The position numbers were made by a program, and so were the translations under genes. From assembly GCA_028292665.1 (NCBI GenBank), contig JAQGLW010000002.1, positions 1 to 50,749 of the forward strand: 50,749 nt of DNA, written 5' to 3'. The stretch comes from Herminiimonas sp. (GTDB lineage Bacteria > Pseudomonadota > Gammaproteobacteria > Burkholderiales > Burkholderiaceae_D). Below the pieces are notes generated by a model, which saw only the letters and a list, made by a program, of their open reading frames with translations, did no database searches and was not told the DNA's origin. Numbering within the stretch: position 1 is the first letter of the stretch; every line of letters begins with the position of its first letter. This document shows, one piece after another, positions 43,469 to 50,749 of this stretch.

Positions 43469-44386
43469 TTATGCGGCTGCCCTCGCCTGCTCTTGCATTT
43501 CACCGCCCAGCGCTTCCACCAGATCGGCCAGCATCCGGCTCAGTTCGCCGGTCATCAACGCGACATCGGAGTCGAAGCGTTCGTCGTCGTTTTTCGACAT
43601 GACATCGGCATCTTCTTTGATCACATCCAGCGGCGCCAGTCGTTTGACCGTCAGCGATTCGGTCAGCACGAACGACACGCGATCGGCCCATGTCATCGCC
43701 AGCCGCGTGCACTGCTTGCCGGCCGCGATATGGCGACGCACATCGTCGGCTTCCAGCGTATGCCGCACGTAGCGCACGGTCGCCTTGCCTTCTCCGGTTG
43801 CGCGCAACTCGGTATCCTGATCGACGGTGAAGCCGCTCGGCGCTTCGTCCGCCACCAGCCAGTCGGTCATCGCTCCGACCGGTGAACGGACCACGCGCAG
43901 GGTCTCCATCGGAAATTTGTCGATCGATTTGATCAGAAGCTTCAGCACCTCTTCCGCTTTCGATGCACTGCCGGCATCGATCACCAGCCAGCCGTTGACC
44001 GGATCGATCCAGGTCCAGGTGTTGCGGCGGATGCTGAAGGCGCGCGGCAACAATTCGTCGGCGACCTGCTCCTTGATTTCGCGCATCTGCTTGCGGCCGG
44101 GTTTGAATCCCTGCTGCTCTTCGATCTCCGCCGCTTTGGCTTTGGCCACCTGGTTAATGACGCTCGCCGGCAATAATTTTTTTTCAGTGCCGAGCAACAG
44201 CAGCATCTGGCGGTTGACGGTATGCACCAGCCTCCCGTTGTCCCGCGGCGAAACCCAGCCCTGGCTTTGCATGTCGAGACTGGTGCACGGCGCAAACGCC
44301 TGCGGCGCCAGACATGCCTCGAGTTGTTCGGATGTCATGGCCCACGGCGCGGGAAGACGGTATATCTGAAGGTTCTTGAACCACAT
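43469..44386 (-). CDS. rdgC: recombination-associated protein RdgC
   Basis: This nucleoid-associated DNA-binding protein forms a ring-shaped dimer on double-stranded DNA and modulates RecA. Its 305 aa are close to the E. coli length of 303. It starts with the conserved [11 protein letters not shown]. It has the family segments [49 protein letters not shown] and [16 protein letters not shown]. It is in the core block together with dinB and the Rep helicase, convergent with tRNA-Asp. Confidence 0.97.
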   Translation of the reverse strand: MWFKNLQIYRLPAPWAMTSEQLEACLAPQAFAPCTSLDMQSQGWVSPRDNGRLVHTVNRQMLLLLGTEKKLLPASVINQVAKAKAAEIEEQQGFKPGRKQMREIKEQVADELLPRAFSIRRNTWTWIDPVNGWLVIDAGSASKAEEVLKLLIKSIDKFPMETLRVVRSPVGAMTDWLVADEAPSGFTVDQDTELRATGEGKATVRYVRHTLEADDVRRHIAAGKQCTRLAMTWADRVSFVLTESLTVKRLAPLDVIKEDADVMSKNDDERFDSDVALMTGELSRMLADLVEALGGEMQEQARAAA

Positions 44387-44459
44387 GGCGATCGCTGAAA
44401 AAAAGGGACCATTCTACATGCAGCGCGAGCGGTTCAATAGCGGCAATTGCGTTGTTTAT

Positions 44460-45599
44460 TCAATTGTCGGCCACTTGCCAATCGATGGCCGGTTCGGGTA
44501 ATGCCGCCGCTTCTCCGCCAAACAATCCAAGTTGATGATCAGCTTCATCTTCACTCAATCGCACGCCTACGCCCAACAGGCGCACCGGTCGCCGGCCGCG
44601 CTGAAATCCGGTTTCCAGCAGCTTTTGAAATTGTGCGGGATCGGGCGCGGTTCCAACACATTCGACCGTGGTCCGCTGAAAATCGGCGAACCGGATTTTG
44701 ACAAATAACTTATGCGTATTGCGCTCGGCCTTTGCACGCCGTATTCGCTCGACCAGCCGGTCGATCAATTCCGGCAGGCATTGCCGGCACGCGGCCAGAT
44801 CAGGCAGATCGTTCACATAGGTTTCTTCGACGCTGACCGATTTGCGTTCGCGTGTCGGGCACACTTCGCGCGTATCGATGCCGCGGCATGACTCGTAAAG
44901 CCGTTCGCCGAATTTGCCGAAGTGATGCTGCAAGTCGGCCATCGGCCACTCGCGCAGGTCGGTGCAGGTAATGGCGCCGAGCCGTTTCAGTTTGGCCGCA
45001 GTAACCTTGCCGACGCCGAACAGTTTTTCGACCGGCAGCGCCGCGACGAACGCATCGATATGATGCGGCCGGATCACGAACTGGCCGTCGGGCTTGTTCC
45101 AGTCGCTCGCGATTTTGGCCAGGAACTTGTTGGTCGCGATTCCGGCCGATGCGGTGATGCCGACGGTGTCCGCAATGCGCGCGCGGATTTCCTGTGCGAT
45201 CAGCGTGGCGCTGCCGTTGAAGTGCGAAGCGTGGGTGACATCCAGGTAAGCCTCGTCCAGCGACAACGGTTCGACGAGGTCGGTGTAATCGCGGTAGATC
45301 GCGAGAATCTGTTTCGACGCGACCCGGTATTTCTCCATCGCGGGCGGTAGCACGATAAGGCCGGGACAACGCTGCAACGCTTGCGACGTTGCCATCGCCG
45401 ACCGTACGCCGAAGCGTCTCGCTTCGTAATTGCAGGTCGCGACCACGCCGCGTTGATCGGGCCGTCCGCCGACTGCTATCGGCAGATCGCGCAACGACGG
45501 ATCATCGCGCATTTCGACTGCCGCATAAAAACAGTCGCAATCGCAATGAATGATTTTCCGGGAAAGCGGATTCGATGTGACAGACACAACTCTGGGCAT
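44460..45599 (-). CDS. dinB: DNA polymerase IV (Y-family, translesion)
   Basis: This error-prone Y-family polymerase has 379 aa from the ATG at 45599 (an ATG four codons upstream is also possible; neither has a strong ribosome site). Palm metal residues: Asp20 in IIHCDCDCFYAAVE and Asp115-Glu116 in SLDEAYLDV. A helix-hairpin-helix GVGKVTAAKLKRLG follows, then the little-finger domain. A beta-clamp-binding QLGLF at about 356-360 is followed by a tail of about 19 residues. Confidence 0.96.
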   Translation of the reverse strand: MPRVVSVTSNPLSRKIIHCDCDCFYAAVEMRDDPSLRDLPIAVGGRPDQRGVVATCNYEARRFGVRSAMATSQALQRCPGLIVLPPAMEKYRVASKQILAIYRDYTDLVEPLSLDEAYLDVTHASHFNGSATLIAQEIRARIADTVGITASAGIATNKFLAKIASDWNKPDGQFVIRPHHIDAFVAALPVEKLFGVGKVTAAKLKRLGAITCTDLREWPMADLQHHFGKFGERLYESCRGIDTREVCPTRERKSVSVEETYVNDLPDLAACRQCLPELIDRLVERIRRAKAERNTHKLFVKIRFADFQRTTVECVGTAPDPAQFQKLLETGFQRGRRPVRLLGVGVRLSEDEADHQLGLFGGEAAALPEPAIDWQVADN

Positions 45600-45861
45600 G
45601 AATAATTGCAAGCAATCATTTTACCGGCGCTGATCGATTCAGTGAGAGGTTCCATCGGATTTAAGTTGCATGGTGTTCAAAAGACAAGGCGATCGGCTGA
45701 TCGTTATTTGATTTGAACTCTGACGGATAACATTCTTCTAATCTTTGTCAGTTGTAATCGCATTGAACCTGCGTTTTTTATCTGCGTCCGTATTCCGCGC
45801 GAAATCGTTCCGCACAAATTTTTCGGACAGCACCCGTTAACTGCAATCCAGGAGATTCATT

Positions 45862-46305
45862 ATGGCAACCAGCAGTCTGGACCCGGCAAACATCAATCAA
45901 CCCGATCGCCAGCTCGGCAAAGGCCACGGCACCGGTGCGCTCGGCCCGAGCGACTTGTCCGATACCGGCAGCGACGTCACCGGCGGCGACGGCTTCGCGC
46001 AACAGATCGATCTCGGGCTGGATCGCGGCACTACTTCCGATCCGGAGGAAAGTACCGCAGGTCACACCGCCGGCCCGGATGTCGGCGATGCCAACCTCGA
46101 CAGCGACACCGATTCAGCCGGCACCGGCGAACGGGCAACCGCAGGCCGCGATACGATCGTGTCTGCCGGGCAGGATATCGACGCCGATCATTTCGAACAG
46201 ATCAATGGCGATATTGATATTGATCCGGATCAGGATGACGACACGGATTCTGCCCGCCATCAGCCTTCGCCTGACCGGTCAAAAAAGAATACCGAGCAGC
46301 GCTGA
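45862..46305 (+). CDS. acidic low-complexity hypothetical protein
   Basis: This 147-aa, strongly acidic and Gly/Asp/Ser-rich protein is without hydrophobic segments and is probably disordered. The landmarks LGKGHGTGALGPSDLSDTGS near the start and AGTGERATAGRD in the middle resemble a family of small Burkholderiales proteins often labelled, without support, 'chemotaxis' or 'MatE' proteins. The DIDIDPDQDDDTDS run could bind cations. AGGAG lies 10 nt before the ATG. It has its own 250-bp upstream region; function is unknown. Confidence 0.75.
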   Translation: MATSSLDPANINQPDRQLGKGHGTGALGPSDLSDTGSDVTGGDGFAQQIDLGLDRGTTSDPEESTAGHTAGPDVGDANLDSDTDSAGTGERATAGRDTIVSAGQDIDADHFEQINGDIDIDPDQDDDTDSARHQPSPDRSKKNTEQR

Positions 46306-46335
46306 TATTTGCAGGCTCGAATCGCAACGGCGCCG

Positions 46336-46650
46336 TCACGACGCCTTTCTTTGCTGCACCAGAACCCACGGCCTGACCACGACCGTCCATAATGCGGCGT
46401 CCGCCTCCAGCCAGGTTGCCGCCTGCGCGTCGGATACTTTCGCAACGCGGTTGTCCGACATCCATTGCGCGACAGAGGTTTTATCGTCGTTCGAGATACG
46501 CACGGCGACGTCCACCAGATCCAGTTCGTCGCTCACGGCAATCACTGTCCCGGCAGCGAAATGGCGCAGCAATTCCTTCCACGGCATCTGCGCCGTTTCC
46601 AGATTCAGCCTGGCGCGAAGCAGTCCGGTTTGCTTGTCCGATGCAGTCAT
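46336..46650 (-). CDS. DUF2288 family protein
   Basis: This 104-aa cytoplasmic protein matches DUF2288 along its whole length: RARLNLETAQMPWKELLRHF, then AAGTVIAVSDELDLVDVAVRI, VAQW near the middle, and the end ADAALWTVVVRPWVLVQ. No function is established for the family. It lies 45 bp upstream of slyX in opposite reading order on the same strand (slyX follows to the left of it is not the case: slyX is upstream), so it may be the last gene of the rep-slyX-DUF2288 run. Confidence 0.9.
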   Translation of the reverse strand: MTASDKQTGLLRARLNLETAQMPWKELLRHFAAGTVIAVSDELDLVDVAVRISNDDKTSVAQWMSDNRVAKVSDAQAATWLEADAALWTVVVRPWVLVQQRKAS

Positions 46651-46695
46651 CGACTCAGTATTGAAAAGCAGCGCAAACAGGCATGTCTGCCAGGT

Positions 46696-46902
46696 TCAAT
46701 AATGCGGCGGTTTTTCATTCGCGGGATTCCCTTCGGGATCGGTACTCGACACATCCTTCAAGCGCCTTGCCAGCGCCGAGCAAAGCGCTTCCAGCTCGTC
46801 GAGCTTCTTTTGCTGCCGGTAGACCGTCTGGTTCAGCGACTCGACCAGATCTTCCTGACGTGCAATCTTGATTTCAATTTCGACCAGGCGATTTTCATTC
46901 AT
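46696..46902 (-). CDS. slyX: SlyX family protein
   Basis: This 68-aa coiled-coil protein starts at the ATG at 46900-46902 (MNENRLVEIEIKIARQEDLV). The heptad-rich body ESLNQTVYRQQKKLDELEAL and the end PANEKPPHY are the SlyX signature. The longer open frame upstream is an antisense-type extension into the helicase gene and is discarded. It follows the Rep helicase gene by 68 bp. Its function is poorly defined. Confidence 0.92.
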   Translation of the reverse strand: MNENRLVEIEIKIARQEDLVESLNQTVYRQQKKLDELEALCSALARRLKDVSSTDPEGNPANEKPPHY

Positions 46903-46970
46903 GTTCGGATTTTCCACGATATAAATACTTGGTAAATGCTGCCGGCCAAAGCGCAGCGCGATTCGCGCGC

Positions 46971-49034
46971 TTACGCCGCCTTCGGTTTCTGCAGCAACGC
47001 CTTCAAATTGGCCAGCCGATTCTGCGGCGTGATCGTTTCTTCTTCGGTCGGCACTGCATCGCCCTCGTCCAGCTTCATCTCCTTGATGAAGCGCGATACA
47101 TCGCAATTGACGCTTTCCCTTGCCCGCTTTCTCTTCTTGCACCAGGTGATGTGCAGACTGCGCTGCGCGCGCGTGATGCCGACATACATCAGGCGGCGCT
47201 CTTCTTCGATGCGCGCGCCGAGCGTGTCGGCCGGCGCATCGGGATCTCCCTTGTGCGGCAGGATGCCTTCTTCCACACCGATCAGAAAAACATGCGGGAA
47301 TTCCAGCCCTTTCGATGCGTGCAAGGTAGACATGCGCACCGCATCGGGTTCTTCATCGCGGCCTTCGAGCATGCTCATCAATGCAACCATTTGCGTCAAT
47401 TCGAGCAGGCTCTTTTCAATGCCGGCGCCATCCTTGCCGCCGCTGCCCTTTTCTTTCAGCCATGTCGTGAAGTCCAGCACGTTTTGCCACTTGTTCTGCG
47501 CCTGGCGCTCGTCGAAGGTGTCATACAGATACGCCTCATAATTGATTTCCTTCATCATGTCGTCAAGGACCGCGGCGGCATTTTCGCCGCTGCCGGCGGC
47601 GCCGACACGGCTGGCGCGCGCTTCGAGCTGATTGATGAAGGTGCAGAATTCGCGTAGCGGCGTCAACTGGCGATCGGCCAGTCTGGATTCGATGCCGCCC
47701 TTGAATACCGCTTCGAACAATGAGCATTGCCATTGCCCGGCGAATGCGCCGAGCGCCTCCAGCGTCGATTGGCCGACGCCGCGCTTGGGCGTGGTGACCG
47801 CGCGGATGAACGCAGGATCGTCGTCGCCGTTGGCGATCAGGCGCAGATAGCTGATGATGTCCTTGATCTCGGCGCGATCGAAAAAACTCTGCCCGCCCGA
47901 CATCACGTACGGAATGCGTTCGCGGCGCAGCGCCTTTTCGAATACGCGGGCTTGGTGATTGCCGCGATACAGGATGGCGTAATCGGAAAATTTTGCCCGC
48001 CGGTCGAAGCGGTGCGCCGACAGCATGATCGCAACCTGGTCGGCTTCCTGCTCGTCGTCCTGCATCGCCAGCACTTTGATCGGATCGCCGAGGCCATGCT
48101 CGGACCACAAGGATTTTTCGAACAGCTTCGGATTGTTGGAAATGACCGCGTTGGCCGCTTGCAGAATGCGCGTGGTGGAACGGTAATTCTGTTCGAGCTT
48201 GATGACTTTCAGATCGGGGAAATCGACTTGCAGGGTTTTCAGATTTTCAATCGTTGCGCCGCGCCATGCGTAAATCGCCTGGTCGTCGTCGCCGACCGCG
48301 GTAAACATCGGTTTCTTGCCGACGCCGGTGACCAGCAATTTCACCAGTTCGTACTGGCAGGTATTGGTGTCCTGATACTCGTCGACCAGCAGGTAGCGCA
48401 ACTTGCGCTGCCATTTATCGCGCACCGTATCGTTGCCGCGAAACAGTTCGACCGGCAGCCGGATCAGATCGTCGAAATCGACCGCCTGATACGACGACAG
48501 CGTTGCGACGTAATTGCGGTAAATCCGCGCGGCTTGCGCCTGCTCTTCGTCGACTGCGTTTTTCAGCGCATCGTCCGGTCCGATCAAACCGTTTTTCCAT
48601 AACGACATCGCCGTCTGGATGCGGCGAATCAATTGCTTGTCGGTGGTTACCGCCAGATCCTGCACCAGCGAAAAACAGTCATCGCTGTCCATGATCGAGA
48701 ACCGGTCTTTCAAACCCAGTTCTTTCGCTTCGCGCCGCAGGATCTGCACGCCGAGCGAATGGAAGGTGCTGACCGTCAGGTGCCTGGCCTGCTTCGGTTC
48801 CTTCAACAGCTTGGCAATGCGCTCCTGCATCTCGGCGGCGGCTTTGTTGGTGAACGTCAGCGCGGCGATATGTTTCGATTCGTAGCCGCAATCTTCAATC
48901 AGATGCGCGATTTTTTGCGTGATCACGCGCGTCTTGCCGGAACCGGCGCCGGCCAGCACCAGGCATGGGCCGTCCATGTATTTGACGGCTTCGCGTTGCG
49001 GAATATTGAGACCAGACTGCGGAGGACTAGACAT
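46971..49034 (-). CDS. rep: ATP-dependent DNA helicase Rep (UvrD/PcrA superfamily 1A)
   Basis: This 3'-5' DNA helicase clears proteins ahead of replication forks. It has 687 aa, close to E. coli Rep (673). Walker A AGAGSGKT lies at residues 28-35, motif Ia ALTFTNKAAAEM follows, Walker B LLVDEYQDTN (Asp218-Glu219) is next, then VGDDDQAIYAWRGA, EQNYRSTTRIL, TLHASKGLEFPHVFL and EERRLMYVGITRA. I start at the ATG at 49032-49034; a TTG four codons earlier is possible. The C-terminal tail is basic (WCKKRKRARE). Confidence 0.97.
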   Translation of the reverse strand: MSSPPQSGLNIPQREAVKYMDGPCLVLAGAGSGKTRVITQKIAHLIEDCGYESKHIAALTFTNKAAAEMQERIAKLLKEPKQARHLTVSTFHSLGVQILRREAKELGLKDRFSIMDSDDCFSLVQDLAVTTDKQLIRRIQTAMSLWKNGLIGPDDALKNAVDEEQAQAARIYRNYVATLSSYQAVDFDDLIRLPVELFRGNDTVRDKWQRKLRYLLVDEYQDTNTCQYELVKLLVTGVGKKPMFTAVGDDDQAIYAWRGATIENLKTLQVDFPDLKVIKLEQNYRSTTRILQAANAVISNNPKLFEKSLWSEHGLGDPIKVLAMQDDEQEADQVAIMLSAHRFDRRAKFSDYAILYRGNHQARVFEKALRRERIPYVMSGGQSFFDRAEIKDIISYLRLIANGDDDPAFIRAVTTPKRGVGQSTLEALGAFAGQWQCSLFEAVFKGGIESRLADRQLTPLREFCTFINQLEARASRVGAAGSGENAAAVLDDMMKEINYEAYLYDTFDERQAQNKWQNVLDFTTWLKEKGSGGKDGAGIEKSLLELTQMVALMSMLEGRDEEPDAVRMSTLHASKGLEFPHVFLIGVEEGILPHKGDPDAPADTLGARIEEERRLMYVGITRAQRSLHITWCKKRKRARESVNCDVSRFIKEMKLDEGDAVPTEEETITPQNRLANLKALLQKPKAA

Positions 49035-49519
49035 GCGCACAGACAAAAGACGGGGAGCGCGTCATTGTATCGAACTTGTCCGTCCGCACGCGATCAGATT
49101 GTGAAAAACAGGGAATTAAGTTTAATTTGACAATGTCTGCCGGCTGAAAGCCGGCAAGCAACGAATCATGCAGCCGGCACCGGTCTCGGCGGGTGCGGCA
49201 AGTGGGCGGCGCACGTCCGGCAGCCGATAATTTCATTCAATATCGGCAGTGATCGATGAAGAAGCGTCATGTAAATATTATCTGTAAAAATAAATTCAGC
49301 ACCTCACGCAGTTGATGCCGGAATTGTTGCGATCCGGTCATGCGTCGGCACTATTGAGATTATTCAGATGTCGTCTAATTTGATAATGGGTCGATAACGC
49401 GGGGCGGCGCAGGAAGGAGGGAATCGGTCATGTTAAAGTAATTGCCTGTTTTCAGAATCATCATGTCTGCTGTTTGACACTGCAACGCGGCATCCGTTTA
49501 TCCATTGCATGATCTTCAT
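49035..49519. other. 485-bp intergenic region
   Basis: This is the divergent region between rep and the DUF1857 gene. It contains an 8-bp hairpin (TGCCGGCT-GAA-AGCCGGCA, 49138-49156) without a T-run. The middle is AT-rich (about 49265-49300), and GGAAGGAGGG occurs at about 49411. I see no gene, RNA or repeat. Confidence 0.45.
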
Positions 49520-50002
49520 ATGAAATTCGCTCATCTTATCGAAATCAACGATCCGCTCAATCCGCTGATCGAGCCTTTGACGCGCAATCAATTGTGGCGC
49601 GGCCTGATGTTGCGGGCGGAAGAGCCGAAGACGTTCGTGCCATGGCTTGACGCATGCGTCATCCTCGAACGTTCGGCCGCATCGATCGAGCGGGAGTTGC
49701 GTTATGGCGATCTGCTGATACGCGATCAGGTGACGTTTTTGCCGCAGTTGGGCGTCCACTATCATGTCCCCCGGCAAAAGGATATTCCCGCTTCCGATCT
49801 GAACATGACGATCGAAGAGCCGCAACCGGGTTTGCTGTTTGTCCGGTTCGAATACGATGACAACAGCGCGGATGCCGAAAGCACCGCCGAGGCCTTTTAC
49901 AATGAGTTCCGCCGTTCCGCTTATCAGGAATCGGATATCGATACGGTTCGCATGATCCGGCAATTGGCGGCCAACGGCAAGTTCGATACCCCGGCCGCTT
50001 GA
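49520..50002 (+). CDS. DUF1857 (SRPBCC/AtaL-like) protein
   Basis: This 160-aa protein has the START/SRPBCC-type fold pattern of DUF1857. The opening KFAHLIEINDPLNPLIEPLT continues RNQLWRGLMLRAEEP. A beta-rich centre follows (YGDLLIRDQVTFLPQLGVHYHV), and the C-terminal helix is FYNEFRRSAYQESDIDTVRM. SRPBCC proteins bind hydrophobic ligands in a deep pocket; the ligand is not known. The ATG at 49520 gives the conserved N-terminus. It stands alone. Confidence 0.88.
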   Translation: MKFAHLIEINDPLNPLIEPLTRNQLWRGLMLRAEEPKTFVPWLDACVILERSAASIERELRYGDLLIRDQVTFLPQLGVHYHVPRQKDIPASDLNMTIEEPQPGLLFVRFEYDDNSADAESTAEAFYNEFRRSAYQESDIDTVRMIRQLAANGKFDTPAA

Positions 50003-50189
50003 TCCGCCGCTGCATTTTTTTCAGCATGCAACTCATCGCTTGTTTCAGCGGGCTCAGGTGCAGATGCAGTGGTGCTTCCAGCCAAAGCCCGCATTGCAAA
50101 TTGAAGAATGCGCATTGAGTTGTAAAAATTTCAGCCGGTTCGGATCAAGATCGGATCAGCGGTCGTTCCGCCAAAAGGCCAAGCACACC

Positions 50190-50749
50190 TTATTTGGCCA
50201 CTTTTTCCCAGCCATAGCGCACTGCATCCTTGGCTTTTTCCCAAGGGCTGCCTGCGTTTTTCGATTCCCAGTCGGCCCGTGCTTGCGGCTCGACATCGTT
50301 CCAGCGAGAGCCTTTGTAGCGTTCGTCTGCACCCAGCGTGCTGCCGTACCGATACGCCGGCGCATACTCCTCATACCTGCCGCCCGATTGAGCGTAGGAA
50401 CTTTGCCAATGGGTGCGGAAATCAGCATCGTCCGGCGCCATGCCGGGCCGGGCTGAACCCGTCTGCGCTTGCATTTGTTCAACCTCGACCTCGGTCCGGC
50501 GCACCGTATCGTCGATGGTTTCGGTACGCTCGCGCACTTCCTTGCCGATTACCACTTCGTCCACCACGCGAGCAGTCTTGCCGACGACCGGCTCTTCCGC
50601 GGTTTCGCGCAATTCGAGCGACCCTTCCTTGAAAGCCGCCATATCGGCCGCCGTTGCAGGCTGGTCGACCGGATGACGCTCCACCTTGACATGCTCTTCA
50701 CGCAGCTGCACCGATTCCTGCACCGGTTTCTCGGTCACGCGCTGGAACA
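50190..50749 (-). CDS. DUF2382 (YsnF/AvaK) domain stress protein, 5' end beyond the window
   Basis: The C-terminal part of a YsnF/AvaK-domain protein: EKPVQESVQLREEHVKVERH, PVDQPA, LELRETAEEPVVGKTARVVDEV and RTETIDDTVRRTEVEVEQ. A further 90 residues rich in Tyr, Trp and Gly (HWQSSYAQSGGRYEEYAPAY) follow. The frame is open to the window end at 50749, and family members have more sequence upstream, so the start lies outside. Such proteins are general-stress proteins of unknown mechanism. Confidence 0.85.
   Translation of the reverse strand, partial: FQRVTEKPVQESVQLREEHVKVERHPVDQPATAADMAAFKEGSLELRETAEEPVVGKTARVVDEVVIGKEVRERTETIDDTVRRTEVEVEQMQAQTGSARPGMAPDDADFRTHWQSSYAQSGGRYEEYAPAYRYGSTLGADERYKGSRWNDVEPQARADWESKNAGSPWEKAKDAVRYGWEKVAK

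Noticed and set aside
49138-49156. Hairpin as a transcription terminator
   Set aside because: It lies upstream of rep in a divergent region and has no T-run on either side.
1-50749. CRISPR array, rRNA genes or integrase
   Set aside because: No regularly spaced direct repeats, no rRNA sequence and no tyrosine or serine integrase frame were seen.

Overview
The window looks like a chromosomal segment of a Gram-negative betaproteobacterium, most likely Burkholderiales and probably Oxalobacteraceae. The clues are the 'MKKTLLSL...' trimeric porin, DUF2917, DUF2288, DUF1857 and DUF883/holin genes, an RdgC-DinB-Rep housekeeping block, and moderately GC-rich coding. This placement is inferred from gene content only.

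Region 1 (1-10.8 kb) is a small catabolic region built around three full-length paralogous Fe(III)-type periplasmic binding proteins (59-1117, 3819-4859, 6247-7290). No permease or ATPase is present for them. They are interleaved with an aldehyde dehydrogenase, an SDR, a phosphotriesterase-family lactonase/amidohydrolase, a TauD-type dioxygenase, a DMT exporter and an ornithine-cyclodeaminase homologue. Two intergenic regions carry the same block of about 75 bp (3621-3700 and 6094-6178), suggesting one regulator for both operons. Region 2 (10.8-13.2 kb) is a scar zone. It holds a fourth binding-protein gene broken by an in-frame TGA, a possible alpha/beta-hydrolase fragment, a 158-bp element with 19-bp terminal inverted repeats next to the porin stop codon, the porin itself, and the 3' end of an IS6-family transposase.

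Region 3 (13.3-30.6 kb) is the most interesting part: a cyclic-ureide/amide catabolic cluster. A leftward operon (ABC binding protein, ATPase, permease, TrzA-like amidohydrolase, amidase, hydantoin/allantoin racemase, PuuE-type allantoinase/imidase) faces a rightward pair (racemase homologue, allantoate amidohydrolase/carbamoylase). A second rightward operon (amidase, arylmalonate-decarboxylase/maleate-isomerase-like protein, hydantoinase/dihydropyrimidinase, M20 deacylase) diverges from a GntR/FCD regulator. The cluster holds three members of the Asp/Glu racemase superfamily with three different active-site states: Cys/Cys, no Cys, and Gly/Cys. An IS6 remnant lies at its left edge. At its right edge are a 3' tRNA-Arg fragment and an intact tRNA-Arg, so it may have arrived as an island. 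An XdhC gene follows.

Region 4 (31-50.7 kb) is mostly ordinary core genome: XdhC, a membrane-anchored dihaem cytochrome c, an OmpA-like lipoprotein, a YqjD/YqjE-type envelope-stress operon, a flavoprotein disulfide reductase, YdcF, a MocR-type regulator, tRNA-Asp, RdgC, DNA polymerase IV, SlyX, Rep helicase, several DUF proteins, and a DUF2382 gene cut by the window end.
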